Source: Geobacillus genomosp. 3 (GTDB taxonomy: Bacteria > Bacillota > Bacilli > Bacillales > Anoxybacillaceae). Taken from it: 64,000 nucleotides of DNA. The first letter of the stretch is position 1, and each line of letters starts with the position of its first letter. Both the position numbers and the translations under genes were made by a program. A model generated the notes under the pieces. That model ran no database searches. It was given only the letters and a program-made list of their open reading frames with translations, and was not told the origin of the DNA. Positions 9,913 to 20,133 of this stretch are shown here, piece after piece. The stretch is taken from positions 2,390,001 through 2,454,000 of the forward strand of contig NC_022080.4 of NCBI RefSeq assembly GCF_000445995.2, read 5' to 3'.

Positions 9913-10275
9913 CCTGAACTTCCTAACGACTAAAGTCATGGGGTTCTTGTGTACTACAGAGCTTTTTCCATGTCTTCGCTCGACAGTGACCCGTATTCCC
10001 CAAGAGCTTTACAGGCAACCATCTATCCGATGCCTAACCCCCTGCAGGCTCGAGAACGCCTTTGATTGTTTCCCCATATTTTCATTCCAGCGGTTGAAAC
10101 CGTGGGGCTTCATCATGCCTGTTCTTACTTATTCTCGGCGGCAAGCCCATTTTCCTGTTGGTTTCGACAAATTTTTTCAATATCTCTGTTTCGCCTTCCC
10201 CCTTGCCTCCAAATCAAAGGTTGAACGCCGTGCCTTCTGCTGCCTCCTCGCTTCGCTTCCTATGTAGGAGCCCAT
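9913..10275 (-). mobile_element. Possible decayed IS200/IS605-family right end / guide-RNA scaffold remnant
   Basis: Non-coding DNA between dnaG and ppsR. On the minus strand, 9946 to 9914 reads as an imperfect hairpin (core GACTTTAGTC inside GAACCCCAT...AGGAAGTTCA) like the right-end hairpins of IS200/IS605 tnpB elements. A second hairpin of the same style sits at 10087-10107 (GCCCCACGGTTTCAACCG). No transposase frame survives. A short open frame upstream (10177-10497, minus) shows no recognised domain. Assignment is from pattern memory only and could be wrong. The rest of the gap (10276-10597) is AT-rich with no gene I can support. Confidence 0.3.
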
Positions 10276-10597
10276 GGCGGCGGTCCCGTTCGAAGACGCA
10301 CTCGGTATATTATATTTCAGCACCGGAAAGAAAATTTCACTTTTTTCTTGGCACTTTGTTGCAGTACACAAACCCGCTTTTGCGGCAAGGGATGGCTTTA
10401 CACCCCCTATTATTCTACACCGTTCTAAAAAATCCTTCTTTTTTTCCGAACGGTCGACATTTTTTGTCGAAAAACTTTTTTTTGCAACTCTTGACAAGCA
10501 GCTATAAATAGTTTACTCGTCTCATGACCGCTCTAAACCTATATGGGGCATTTTTCTCACAATTTTTTATTATAATATAAGCTGTGACAATATGCCA

Positions 10598-10633
10598 TAA
10601 AAAAACGCACCGTTCCCATTAGGAAACCGTGCG
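10598..10633 (-). terminator. Terminator of ccpN-ppsR
   Basis: On the minus strand CACGGTTTCC and GGGAACGGTG pair around TAAT with one mismatch and one wobble, followed by seven T residues, 27 bp after the ppsR stop. Confidence 0.65.
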
Positions 10634-10659
10634 GACAACGCGCAAACCATAACGCAGCA

Positions 10660-11460
10660 TTAACGCTTTAACTTTTTTATAATAATACTCGCCGTTTCTT
10701 CAACAGCTTTATTCGTGACGTCAATGACATCGCAGCCGATTTTTTTCACCACCCCGTCAAAATAGGCGAGTTCCTCTTTAATGCGATCCATGTTTGCATA
10801 AATGGCTTGATCGTTCAAGCCGAGCGATTTCAGGCGCTCGCGGCGGATCGACAGCAACTTGTCCGGGCTGATTTTCAAGCCGAAACATTTGCTTGGGCCG
10901 ACTTGGAACAGCTGTTCGGGCGGTTCGACTTCCGGAACAATCGGCACGTTCGCTACCTTCAGCCGCTTATGTGCCAAATATTGCGACAGCGGCGTTTTCG
11001 ATGTGCGCGACACGCCGATCAACACGATATCAGCGCGCAAAATGCCCCGCGGGTCGCGGCCATCATCGTACTTCACGGCGAATTCAATCGCTTCGATTTT
11101 TTTGAAATAGTCTTCGTCAAGCACGCGTACTTGACCCGGTTCATACCTTGGCTTCAGCTGGAACAAGTCGCTCATCTTTTCAATGAGCGGACCGATGATA
11201 TCGTAAGCGACCACCCCTTCGCGCGCCGCCTCGGCGAGCAAAAATTCCCTCATCTCCGGGACAACGAGCGTAAAGGCGATAATGGCTTGGTTCATTTTCG
11301 CCAATGCGACCACTTCGGCTAACGTTGTTTTGTCCTCTACGTATGGGACGCGTTTTACTTGAACCGGCGAGGCGTAAAACTGGCTGGCTGCCGCTTTAAC
11401 AACAAGCTCAGCCGTCTCCCCGCCCGAATCGGATACGACGTAAACGAGGCGCTGATTCAT
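10660..11460 (-). CDS. ppsR: Pyruvate, phosphate dikinase regulatory protein (kinase/phosphorylase)
   Basis: DUF299 bifunctional enzyme: ADP-dependent Ser/Thr kinase and Pi-dependent phosphorylase that controls PPDK/PEP synthase. The 266-aa product has the family N-terminus [17 protein letters not shown] and the P-loop-like [15 protein letters not shown] (about residues 145-160). I start at MNQRLV because it follows AAAGGAGG; an upstream in-frame start would lie inside ccpN. It is 19 bp downstream of ccpN, the same pairing as yqzB-yqfL of B. subtilis, where CcpN and YqfL both act in gluconeogenic flux control. Confidence 0.93.
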   Translation of the reverse strand: MNQRLVYVVSDSGGETAELVVKAAASQFYASPVQVKRVPYVEDKTTLAEVVALAKMNQAIIAFTLVVPEMREFLLAEAAREGVVAYDIIGPLIEKMSDLFQLKPRYEPGQVRVLDEDYFKKIEAIEFAVKYDDGRDPRGILRADIVLIGVSRTSKTPLSQYLAHKRLKVANVPIVPEVEPPEQLFQVGPSKCFGLKISPDKLLSIRRERLKSLGLNDQAIYANMDRIKEELAYFDGVVKKIGCDVIDVTNKAVEETASIIIKKLKR

Positions 11461-11479
11461 GTGTCTCCTCCTTTTTGGC

Positions 11480-12076
11480 TCATACATCATCTTTCGCTAA
11501 CGAAACAAATGCTTTCGTCATATTCGTTTTCGTAATACGGCCGACCACTTCATAGCCTTTTTCCGTTTTGCGCACGACCGGCATGGCATCGATTTGCTTT
11601 TCGATCAGCTGCTCGGCCACGTCAATGAGCGGATCGTCCTTATAACAAACAGCGATGTTCGGCATTCTTGTCATAATAATATTGACCGGAATCGCCGTCA
11701 GTTCTTGTTTGCCGATGCTCGCGCGCAACAAATCTTTGCGCGACAAAACGCCGACAAGAAGCGACTCGTCATCGACGACAAACAGCGTGCCCACATCTTC
11801 CAGAAACATCGTAACGATCGCATCGTAGACGCTCATGTTTTCGTTGACGACGACCGGAATCGATTGATAATCTTCAACTTTCATCTTTTTAATTTTATCG
11901 GCCAACAGCTGCGTGCCCGTTTTTCCGGTATAAAAATAGCCGACGCGCGGCCGTGCCTCCAAATAGCCGGCCATCGTCAAAATGGCCAGATCGGGCCGAA
12001 GTGTCGCCCGCGTCAAGTTCAGCTTCTCGGCAATACTCTCTCCGGTGATCGGCCCATAGTCTTTCACAATTTGCAA
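11480..12076 (-). CDS. ccpN: Gluconeogenesis repressor CcpN (start uncertain, possible N-terminal frameshift)
   Basis: HTH plus tandem-CBS repressor, known in B. subtilis to control gapB and pckA. The winged-helix region ([22 protein letters not shown]) and two CBS domains (from about residue 65) are intact. The frame given starts at TTG (12076), which has CAGGAG before it. However, conserved family residues TIELNKRQEQI are encoded in frame upstream (to 12109), reaching a TGA at 12113-12115 with no ATG/GTG/TTG. A GTG AGC matching the usual start is at 12116, one base out of frame. Either a base was gained, or a non-canonical start is used. Minus-strand TATAAT at 12158-12163 is a likely -10. 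Confidence 0.85.
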   Translation of the reverse strand: MQIVKDYGPITGESIAEKLNLTRATLRPDLAILTMAGYLEARPRVGYFYTGKTGTQLLADKIKKMKVEDYQSIPVVVNENMSVYDAIVTMFLEDVGTLFVVDDESLLVGVLSRKDLLRASIGKQELTAIPVNIIMTRMPNIAVCYKDDPLIDVAEQLIEKQIDAMPVVRKTEKGYEVVGRITKTNMTKAFVSLAKDDV

Positions 12077-12188
12077 AATTTGCTCCTGGCGTTTATTCAG
12101 TTCGATCGTCGCTCACCACCTTGCAAAAAGGTCCCATACGCTATTACTCTCGTTCATATTATACTACATGCCGCGTTTACAGGGAAAA

Positions 12189-12965
12189 TCAGGTCTCATG
12201 TCGGCCGCTTGAATCAAGCTTGTCCCCCAACTTGGCGATTTGTTCTAAAAAACGCTTTGCCTTCAGCGATAGGCCGGCATATTCATCATAATAACTGGAT
12301 AATACAGCCCTCAATTCCGCTTTTGTACCTTCTTTGACCGAAATGGATCCAAGCCGGGCGAGGTCAATGTGGTAAAACAGGCGCAACAGCCGGGCCGAGG
12401 CCGGCGAAAGCGGAATCTGGTGCGGATCGGCCGCCTCGCAGCGATGGCAAAGGAAGCCTGCTTCCTTAACCGAAAACGAGAAGCGCCCTTCCGTTGCCCC
12501 ACAGCGGGCACAGCGGTCGAGCACAGGCGGGATACCGAGCACCGGAAGCATTTTCATTTCATAAATAAAGGTCATAATCTCTAAATCGCGACCTTCGCTC
12601 ATATATTGTAATGTTTGCAGCAGCAGCTCGAACAAGTATGGATTGCGCTTTTGTTCCTCCGTACCTTTATCGGTGAGCTCAACAATATACGCCGCATACG
12701 CGGCAGCAAACAAATCCTCCCGCAGCGCCCGCATCGAGTCAATCAGCTCCCCTTGGTGAAGAAGGCCAACGCCGCGGCTGCGGCGGATCAAATAATGGCC
12801 GTAAGCGAGCGGCTGCGTAACAGCAGAAAGGCGGCTGCTTGGCTTTTTCGCTCCCCGTGCCATCACAGCCACCTTTCCCCATTCTCGTGTAAACAATGTG
12901 ACAATTTTATTTGTCTCACCGTAATCGACCGTCCGCATGACGATCGCTTCGCACTTCTCAAACAT
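12189..12965 (-). CDS. recO: DNA repair protein RecO
   Basis: Recombination mediator that loads RecA with RecF/RecR and anneals ssDNA. The 258-aa protein has an N-terminal OB fold ([19 protein letters not shown]) and a C-terminal helical domain with a four-Cys zinc site, CARCG (about residue 150) and CHRCEA (about 172). It follows yqzL in the era-recO arrangement of Bacillus. Directly downstream is ccpN; the glyQ/glyS pair found here in B. subtilis is absent. Confidence 0.96.
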   Translation of the reverse strand: MFEKCEAIVMRTVDYGETNKIVTLFTREWGKVAVMARGAKKPSSRLSAVTQPLAYGHYLIRRSRGVGLLHQGELIDSMRALREDLFAAAYAAYIVELTDKGTEEQKRNPYLFELLLQTLQYMSEGRDLEIMTFIYEMKMLPVLGIPPVLDRCARCGATEGRFSFSVKEAGFLCHRCEAADPHQIPLSPASARLLRLFYHIDLARLGSISVKEGTKAELRAVLSSYYDEYAGLSLKAKRFLEQIAKLGDKLDSSGRHET

Positions 12966-12996
12966 CCCATCACCACCGCTTCAGCCAACAACGATA

Positions 12997-13140
12997 CTAG
13001 GAGATCGGCTGGTCGATTTCTTCCTGTTCGGCGTTTTGTTCCTCACCGCCAAACCGTTGTTCCCGTTCCAGCTCTTTAAACAGCAGGTACGTATCAATAT
13101 TGCCTGTTTGGCTAAACAACTTCCACGTAAACTCAAGCAT
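12997..13140 (-). CDS. yqzL: YqzL family small protein
   Basis: A 47-aa protein starting MLEFTWKLFSQTGNIDTYLL and ending EEIDQPIS. The aromatic N-terminal helix and acidic tail match the YqzL family, always found between era and recO in Bacillaceae. AAAGAGGTG precedes the ATG by 8 bases. Function is unknown. The start lies 102 bp after the era stop, and the stop lies 31 bp before the recO start. Confidence 0.92.
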   Translation of the reverse strand: MLEFTWKLFSQTGNIDTYLLFKELEREQRFGGEEQNAEQEEIDQPIS

Positions 13141-13241
13141 GGAATGACACCTCTTTCCGCCTGCAGGCATTGCGTATTGGTGGTCTACCTATAGGTTGGC
13201 TCGGGCAAAAATGGTTTATGTCGCGTAAAATTTTCTAGCCG

Positions 13242-14586
<1,345 letters not shown>

Positions 14587-14663
14587 TTACAAAAAAACGC
14601 TACAAATTTCATCATCTGAAACGAAAATGTAACAGAAAAATTAGAATTTTCTTTCTCGTTCGT

Positions 14664-15017
14664 TTAGCGAAGATGCGGCCAAAACAGCAGCCCCCCGATG
14701 ATGACAGCCAGTCCGGCGGCCACGAGCACAGCCGCAGCGGCGATATCTTTCGCCGCTTTCGCCAGCGGATGAAACTCCTCTGTCACTAGGTCGACGGTGC
14801 GCTCAACGGCCGTATTGACGAGCTCAAGCGTGATGACTGCGCCGGCTGTTAGCAGCAGCACGATCCACTCCCACCGCGACAATCCAACGATGCCGCCGAC
14901 CGCAAAGGCAACAACGGCGGCCGCCAAGTGAAAGCGCAAATGCGCTTCCTCCTTCACCGCCGCCTTCATTCCCGCCCAAGCCCAAGCGAAACGATCCCGT
15001 TCCCGTACGCCGCGCAT
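14664..15017 (-). CDS. dgkA: Diacylglycerol/undecaprenol kinase DgkA
   Basis: Small integral membrane kinase, which in Gram-positives phosphorylates mainly undecaprenol. The 117-aa protein has the amphipathic EEAHLRFHLAAA helix and three membrane segments. The signature ELVNTAVERTVDL (about residues 66-78) carries the catalytic Glu/Asn. It is 3 bp downstream of ybeY in the phoH-pgpH-ybeY-dgkA-cdd-era operon order. Confidence 0.95.
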   Translation of the reverse strand: MRGVRERDRFAWAWAGMKAAVKEEAHLRFHLAAAVVAFAVGGIVGLSRWEWIVLLLTAGAVITLELVNTAVERTVDLVTEEFHPLAKAAKDIAAAAVLVAAGLAVIIGGLLFWPHLR

Positions 15018-15020
15018 GGC

Positions 15021-15491
15021 TTATCTCGTCAACCCGAACTGCGTCAATATTTCCTCCTGCTTGGCAAACATGACCCGCTCCTCCTCTTCCGTCTCGTGGT
15101 CATAGCCAAGCAAGTGCAAAAAACCGTGCACGGCCAAAAATCCGAGCTCGCGCATGAATGAGTGCCCGTATTCTGCGGCCTGCTCTTTCGCCTTCGGAAT
15201 GGAGATGACAATATCACCGAGCACCGGCGGCACATCGGCGCCAATGATGTCAACTTCGCCTTCCCCCTCCTCTTCAAGGGCGAACGACAGTACGTCCGTC
15301 GGGGCATCTTTGCCTCGGTAATCGCGGTTCATCACGCGAATGCGTTCGTTGTCAACGAACGAAACGCTTACTTCCGCCCCCTCCGGCACGTTCTCAACAG
15401 CCGCCGCTTCACAAATAAGCCGCTCGAGCGTCTCCATTTGCTCGGCTGTTACTTCGTTCGTCTCATCGATAAAGTCGATTTGAATCGTCAT
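15021..15491 (-). CDS. ybeY: Endoribonuclease YbeY
   Basis: Single-strand-specific zinc endoribonuclease for 16S rRNA 3'-end maturation and ribosome quality control. The 156-aa product has the signature HGFLHLLGYDHETEEE (about residues 120-135) with three His ligands, and RGKDAPTDVLSF in the N-terminal half. Its start overlaps the pgpH stop by 4 bp. Length and neighbours match YqfG of B. subtilis. Confidence 0.96.
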   Translation of the reverse strand: MTIQIDFIDETNEVTAEQMETLERLICEAAAVENVPEGAEVSVSFVDNERIRVMNRDYRGKDAPTDVLSFALEEEGEGEVDIIGADVPPVLGDIVISIPKAKEQAAEYGHSFMRELGFLAVHGFLHLLGYDHETEEEERVMFAKQEEILTQFGLTR

Positions 15492-17590
15492 GCATGCTTC
15501 ACCTTTTCCTTTCGTACTTCCGGATATTCGATGCGCGAATGAAAGACGCCGTTTAACGTCTCACAAAGCGAACGGGCAACCACTTCCAGCTCTTTCAACG
15601 TAATGTCGCACTCGTTCAGCTGGTTGTCTTGCAGACGGTCAGCGATAATCGCCCGGACGATTTTTTCAATTTTTTCTTGCGATGGATTGGCTAACGAGCG
15701 AACGGCCGCTTCGACGCTGTCGGCAATATTGATGACCGCCGCTTCTTTCGTCTGCGGCTTCGGACCGGGATAGCGAAACTCCGCCTCGGAAACAAATTCG
15801 GTTTGCTCGCGTGCCTTATGGTAAAAGTACTTGAGCAACGTCGTGCCATGATGTTGTTCGGCGATGTCGACAATCTCCTTCGGCAGCCGGTGTTTGCGAA
15901 GCAAGGCAACGCCGTCGGCGACATGGGCGATAATAATATTTTTGCTCAATTGCGGCGACAAATGGTCATGCGGATTGCCGCCCATTTGGTTTTCAATGAA
16001 ATAACGCGGCCGTTTCGTCTTGCCAATGTCATGGTAATAACAGGCGACGCGCGCCAACAAGCCGTCGGCGCCAATCGCCTCGCACGCCGCCTCAGCCAAA
16101 TTGGCGACCATGACGCTATGATGGTACGTGCCCGGCGCCTCGGTCAACAATTTCCGCAGCAGCGGGTGGTTCGGGTTGGACAACTCTATGAGCCGGAGCG
16201 GCGACAAAATGCCGAACGTCGTCTCCAACACCGGCAGCAGCCCGATCGTCAAAATGGCGGAAAAAATGCCCGAAGCCGCCGCCATGATGACAAAGAGAGT
16301 GAGCTCCATCAACGAATAGCGGCCATTTTTTAACAGCAACAGCGAAAGGAGCGAGACGATATTGACGGTAGCGACGAGCACGCCGGCCCGCCAAATTTTC
16401 GTCTTTGCCAGCTCCTTTGGCAGACAAAACGTTCCGGCCAAGCCGCCGGCAAGCAAATAGACGGCCAAGGACACGGACACCACACCGGTCGCTCCAATTT
16501 CCTCATTGAACAGCAGGCTGCCGCACACCGCCCCGATGACCGCTGTCATTATCGCCAGCCGTTCGCCGAGCAGCACGCGGACGAGCATTGGACCGAACGC
16601 CGCCGGAACGAGGTAGCCGACCGAAACAGCGCCGCCGGACGGCAGAAGACGGATCAGCACCATCACCGCCATCATAAATGTGAAAATAGCCGTATAAAGC
16701 GACAGCTTTTCATTTGTCGTTTCGGGACGGAAATAGTAAACGAGCGGCGAAAGCAAGAGCAGCACGAACAAAAACAATCCGGCCGCCGGCCATAGCGGGC
16801 GCCCACCGCTGAGCAGCCCGACAAGCTCAAGCCGATGATAAATGTCGCTCGTAATAAACTGCCCCTCTTCGACGATCACTTGTCCTTGCAAAATTTTCAC
16901 CGGCTTCACTTCATCCATCGCCTGCCGCCGTTTTTCTTCAGTCGCCGTCCGGTCGTACACGACGTTCGGAATAATCGCCCGTCGGCACAGCTTGGCAACC
17001 GTTTCGCGAAGCGTCGGCGACAGCGCTGCGTATTCAAGCTCTTTCGCCGCCTTCGCGCGCGCCTCGTCAAGCTCAGCTTGGGAAATACGTTCGCTCATGG
17101 CCGCGTGCACGGCCGTCAACGCCGCCTCTTTCGCCGTCTCGAGCTCATCGGGAGCAGCGTTTAGCAACCGCTGCCATTCTTCGGCAGACAAATGGGCGAG
17201 CCACTCCGGCGGCAGCCGCTCTTCAAGCTTAGCCGCCAAATCGCCGGGCGAGCGATCCGATCCCGCCTCATGCTGCACACTCTCGATGGCGGCAAACAGC
17301 GAGGAAAGAAGATCGACGCGGTTTTCGGCATATTCTTTTTTCAACGTGTAAACGTCCGCTACTTTGGCGGCTGCCTCTTCTTTCAGCCTCGCTGTCGCCT
17401 CCTTATCCTCCACCGTCACCGGCGAACGGATCGTTTCTTTGGCGACATCAAACAGGCGCAGCTCATATTGGCGCGGCTTCACTTGCCAGTACAGGACGGC
17501 AAACAACAGCACAACCAAAAACAAAAACAACCAAAAGCGGACGAAGCGGACATCTTTTGTCCGCTCAAGAAAAAAACGAAGCCTTCCCAC
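15488..17590 (-). CDS. pgpH: Cyclic-di-AMP phosphodiesterase PgpH (7TM-HD)
   Basis: Membrane HD-domain hydrolase that degrades c-di-AMP. The 700-aa protein has one N-terminal membrane segment (about residues 17-36) and a large extracytoplasmic 7TMR-HDED domain (to about 280). Seven membrane segments follow, then a cytoplasmic HD domain with HHSVMVANLAEAA and CYYHDIGKTKRP (about residue 520). It is flanked by phoH and ybeY as in B. subtilis (yqfF). Confidence 0.95.
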   Translation of the reverse strand: MGRLRFFLERTKDVRFVRFWLFLFLVVLLFAVLYWQVKPRQYELRLFDVAKETIRSPVTVEDKEATARLKEEAAAKVADVYTLKKEYAENRVDLLSSLFAAIESVQHEAGSDRSPGDLAAKLEERLPPEWLAHLSAEEWQRLLNAAPDELETAKEAALTAVHAAMSERISQAELDEARAKAAKELEYAALSPTLRETVAKLCRRAIIPNVVYDRTATEEKRRQAMDEVKPVKILQGQVIVEEGQFITSDIYHRLELVGLLSGGRPLWPAAGLFLFVLLLLSPLVYYFRPETTNEKLSLYTAIFTFMMAVMVLIRLLPSGGAVSVGYLVPAAFGPMLVRVLLGERLAIMTAVIGAVCGSLLFNEEIGATGVVSVSLAVYLLAGGLAGTFCLPKELAKTKIWRAGVLVATVNIVSLLSLLLLKNGRYSLMELTLFVIMAAASGIFSAILTIGLLPVLETTFGILSPLRLIELSNPNHPLLRKLLTEAPGTYHHSVMVANLAEAACEAIGADGLLARVACYYHDIGKTKRPRYFIENQMGGNPHDHLSPQLSKNIIIAHVADGVALLRKHRLPKEIVDIAEQHHGTTLLKYFYHKAREQTEFVSEAEFRYPGPKPQTKEAAVINIADSVEAAVRSLANPSQEKIEKIVRAIIADRLQDNQLNECDITLKELEVVARSLCETLNGVFHSRIEYPEVRKEKVKHA

Positions 17591-17641
17591 CGGTTTTCCC
17601 CTCGCTTTTCAAGAAAAGACCATGCGCTCCGGATCTTTTTT

Positions 17642-18604
17642 CTATAAGCCGGCCTCATCGTAGGCGTCAATAATTTTCGCCACAAGCGGATGGCGGACAA
17701 CGTCAGACTGCTCTAAAAATACGAAGGCGATGCCGCTAATGGACGCCAAAATGCGTTTGGCGGCCGCAAGCCCCGATTCAACCCCTTTCGGCAAATCGAC
17801 TTGCGAAATGTCGCCCGTAATGACCATTTTCGATCCGAAACCGAGCCGGGTTAAAAACATCTTCATTTGCGCCGGCGTCGTATTTTGCGCTTCATCAAGA
17901 ATGACAAAAGCATCCTCGAGCGTCCGGCCTCGCATGTAGGCGAGCGGGGCGATTTCAATCGTGCCGCGCTCAATGAGCCGCTGCACATACTCTGCCCCGA
18001 GCACGTCGTTTAACGCGTCGTACAGCGGGCGCAAATACGGGTCGACTTTCTCTTTCAAGTCGCCGGGCAAAAAACCGAGGCTCTCCCCCGCCTCGACAGC
18101 CGGACGGGTTAAAATGATGCGTTTGACGCTGCCATTTTTCAGCGCCTTTACCGCCATGACGACAGCCAAGTATGTTTTCCCGGTGCCGGCCGGCCCGATG
18201 CCGAACGTCAAGTCGTGCTGTTCAATCGCCGCAACATAATAGCGCTGGCCTAACGTTTTGACGCGAATCGGCTTTCCTTTGGCGTTTTTCGTAATCTCCT
18301 CGTCATACAGCTGAACAAGGCCGTCAAGCGCCCCTTTTTTCGCCAGCTGAACGGCGTAAATGATGTCGCGCTCACTGACCGCCACCCCTTTGCGGATGAC
18401 GATCAACAAATGGCGCAACAGCTCGTCAACAAGCTGGACTTGCTGCGGCGTACCGGAGACGTTGACCGTCTCCCCGCGCGTCACAATTGATACGCCGAGC
18501 TCCTCTTCGATTCGCTTTAAATGGGCGTCATGGACACCAAAGAGCGCCGCCGCTTCCTGCTGATTGCGCACATGTTGGCTGATCGTAACAAACTGCTCCG
18601 ACAT
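17642..18604 (-). CDS. phoH: PhoH-like ATPase
   Basis: PhoH/YbeZ-family P-loop ATPase, 320 aa, associated with RNA and often paired with YbeY. An N-terminal KH-like region (HLKRIEEELGVSIVTRGE) precedes Walker A GPAGTGKTYLA (about residues 130-140) and Walker B FVILDEAQNT. I start at ATG (MSEQFV) after AAGGAGATTGAGA rather than the TTG two codons upstream. It begins 2 bp after the yqfD stop. Confidence 0.95.
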   Translation of the reverse strand: MSEQFVTISQHVRNQQEAAALFGVHDAHLKRIEEELGVSIVTRGETVNVSGTPQQVQLVDELLRHLLIVIRKGVAVSERDIIYAVQLAKKGALDGLVQLYDEEITKNAKGKPIRVKTLGQRYYVAAIEQHDLTFGIGPAGTGKTYLAVVMAVKALKNGSVKRIILTRPAVEAGESLGFLPGDLKEKVDPYLRPLYDALNDVLGAEYVQRLIERGTIEIAPLAYMRGRTLEDAFVILDEAQNTTPAQMKMFLTRLGFGSKMVITGDISQVDLPKGVESGLAAAKRILASISGIAFVFLEQSDVVRHPLVAKIIDAYDEAGL

Positions 18605-18606
18605 TC

Positions 18607-19794
18607 TCAATCTCCTTGAACGATTGGTTGTGGTACGGCAATATTTTCGATGACTTCGTAATGCAATTCTACCCTTACTTTACCACTCTCTTTCCTCTGA
18701 TGCAAAACTTTTTCGCCGCGAATGGCCGCCTCCTCCGGCAGCTTGGCCCGCAATTCGCGGCGGGCGATTTTTTTCGCTTCTGCGAACGCTTCCTCCCATG
18801 TATAGCTCCGCTTCACCACTTCCGCCTCGCGGATGGTGACGCGCTCGTAGTAAAACGGCAAGTCCCATTTCCAAAAGCGGAACGGTCGTTTTTCCTTCTT
18901 GATGATCGTGTGGGCAAACGGCGGCTTCTTCCATCCCCAAACCGGAAGGGAAAAGCGGCCAAAACCGATATAATGATGCTCGGTGAACTCGCCGGTCAAC
19001 ACATGAAACGTCGTCTCAAGCGGCAGGACAACGGTAGACTTGTACCATGTTTCGCCAAATACTTTCCCGGTGGCCGGCACAAATTTCGTCCGCCCTTCGG
19101 CTCCGATAATGCCGGAAACGAGCAATTGACCCTTTTGTACGTAATCGTTGACGGAAACGAGCGGTTGTCCTTCCTCAACGAATAAATCAGCCACCACCGC
19201 CTCTTTTTTCGCGACTAAATGGCGTGGGGGCGCCGGCTGTTTCGGTTCCGGAATCTCTTTTTCGACAACGCGGAAGTGAAGCGATGTTCCCTCCCATTGA
19301 ACACCGATCCACGTGATGTCGTGGATGCGTTCCGTTAGCTTTTTTTGCATTGTTTCTGGATCATCAAGCAAAAATTGGAACGCGCCGCGTTCGACTCCCA
19401 TTCGTTTCAGTTCGCGGGAAATTTGATGTTCTGTCTCTGGGGTCGCGCCTTCGATGTCAATGTTCCAAACGATGTTGGACAGCAAAAACATGATGGCCAT
19501 AAAAGCGAGCAAGCCGAGCCAAAAGCCGCTGTTTCGCCACGCACGACGCCAAAAAAACGGCAGTCCGGTTCTCCCGACAAACGAAAGCTTGCATTCGCTT
19601 TGCCGGGCGATATGGCGCAGCCGTTTCACATCGCTGAGCTTAATGAAAAACGTCACGGTATCCCCGCTATGCTTTTTCACGTTCCATACAGCGATGCCGT
19701 TGCGCACACAGGCGTTGATCAACCGTTCCGTCCCTTTGCCTTCCGCCTTGACCCGCACGCTGCCGGCGAGCGTGTCGACCCATTCGTTTTTCAT
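18607..19794 (-). CDS. yqfD: Sporulation protein YqfD (stage IV)
   Basis: Mother-cell sporulation protein of 395 aa. It has a cytoplasmic N-terminal domain with GTDTVTFF-like content (SGDTVTFFIKLSD), one membrane segment at about residues 90-108 (WLGLLAFMAIMFLLSN), and a large extracytoplasmic region rich in beta structure. It overlaps yqfC by 4 bp and runs into phoH. In B. subtilis yqfCD is made under sigma-E; see the promoter proposed in front of yqfC. Confidence 0.93.
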   Translation of the reverse strand: MKNEWVDTLAGSVRVKAEGKGTERLINACVRNGIAVWNVKKHSGDTVTFFIKLSDVKRLRHIARQSECKLSFVGRTGLPFFWRRAWRNSGFWLGLLAFMAIMFLLSNIVWNIDIEGATPETEHQISRELKRMGVERGAFQFLLDDPETMQKKLTERIHDITWIGVQWEGTSLHFRVVEKEIPEPKQPAPPRHLVAKKEAVVADLFVEEGQPLVSVNDYVQKGQLLVSGIIGAEGRTKFVPATGKVFGETWYKSTVVLPLETTFHVLTGEFTEHHYIGFGRFSLPVWGWKKPPFAHTIIKKEKRPFRFWKWDLPFYYERVTIREAEVVKRSYTWEEAFAEAKKIARRELRAKLPEEAAIRGEKVLHQRKESGKVRVELHYEVIENIAVPQPIVQGD

Positions 19795-20084
19795 CTTTTT
19801 TCCTCCTCTATATAAACGACTTGGCTGATTTTTCCCTCCAACAAAATTTCTTCCGGCAAAATCGTTTTAATAACAAATTGTTCGCCGCGGACAAGCAGCT
19901 GACCGTTCCGCAGCAAAAGGCGGAGCTCTTTATCGCTGAACGCAAGCAGCCCGCGGTGGTTTTCGATGTAAATATGGATTTGCCCCACCATCGTAATGCG
20001 GGGCAGGTCCATCATGATGTCAGCGGGAAGCTCGAGCTTTTCCGCCATCCACCGCTTCATCTGCTGGCGCCACTTTTTCACCAT
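19791..20084 (-). CDS. yqfC: Sporulation protein YqfC
   Basis: A 97-aa YabP/YqfC-family protein starting MVKKWRQQMKRWMAEKLELP, with the conserved LRLLLRNGQLLVRGE region near residue 52-66 in the YabP fold. The ATG is 10 bases after GGGGG. That SD is inside the 3' arm of a 44-nt hairpin that also terminates yqeY. The yqfB, floA and nfeD genes that lie between here and yqeY in B. subtilis are missing. Confidence 0.92.
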   Translation of the reverse strand: MVKKWRQQMKRWMAEKLELPADIMMDLPRITMVGQIHIYIENHRGLLAFSDKELRLLLRNGQLLVRGEQFVIKTILPEEILLEGKISQVVYIEEEKR

Positions 20085-20089
20085 TAAAA

Positions 20090-20133
20090 AGAACCCCCTT
20101 TCATCTCATATGTATGAGACAAAAGGGGGTTCT
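20090..20133 (-). terminator. Terminator of rpsU-yqeY overlapping the yqfC ribosome-binding site
   Basis: AGAACCCCCTTT (minus-strand 5' arm) pairs perfectly with AAAGGGGGTTCT. Inside are a TG/TG mismatch and a second 7-bp stem TCTCATA/TATGAGA. A T-rich tail TTTTTA then leads directly to the yqfC ATG. The 3' arm AAAGGGGG is the only visible SD for yqfC. Confidence 0.7.
20109..20133 (-). promoter_or_regulatory. Candidate sigma-E promoter of yqfCD inside the terminator hairpin
   Basis: Minus-strand CATACATA (20116-20109) matches the sigma-E -10 consensus CATACANT at all but the last position. The -35 match upstream is weak. A start about 7 bases later would give a transcript that lacks the 5' arm of the hairpin and leaves AAAGGGGG free. 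Confidence 0.35.

Noticed and set aside
10177..10497. 106-codon minus-strand frame with tail FDLEARGKAKQRY, as a TnpB C-terminus
   Set aside because: No zinc-finger or catalytic motif and no start with SD; the resemblance is only to loose tails of transposase genes.
10491..10508. TTGACA followed by TATAAA as a promoter
   Set aside because: The two hexamers are only 6 bp apart on the plus strand, and no plus-strand gene follows.
13141..13241. Extra small gene between yqzL and era
   Set aside because: No frame with SD; only short AT-rich spacer sequence.
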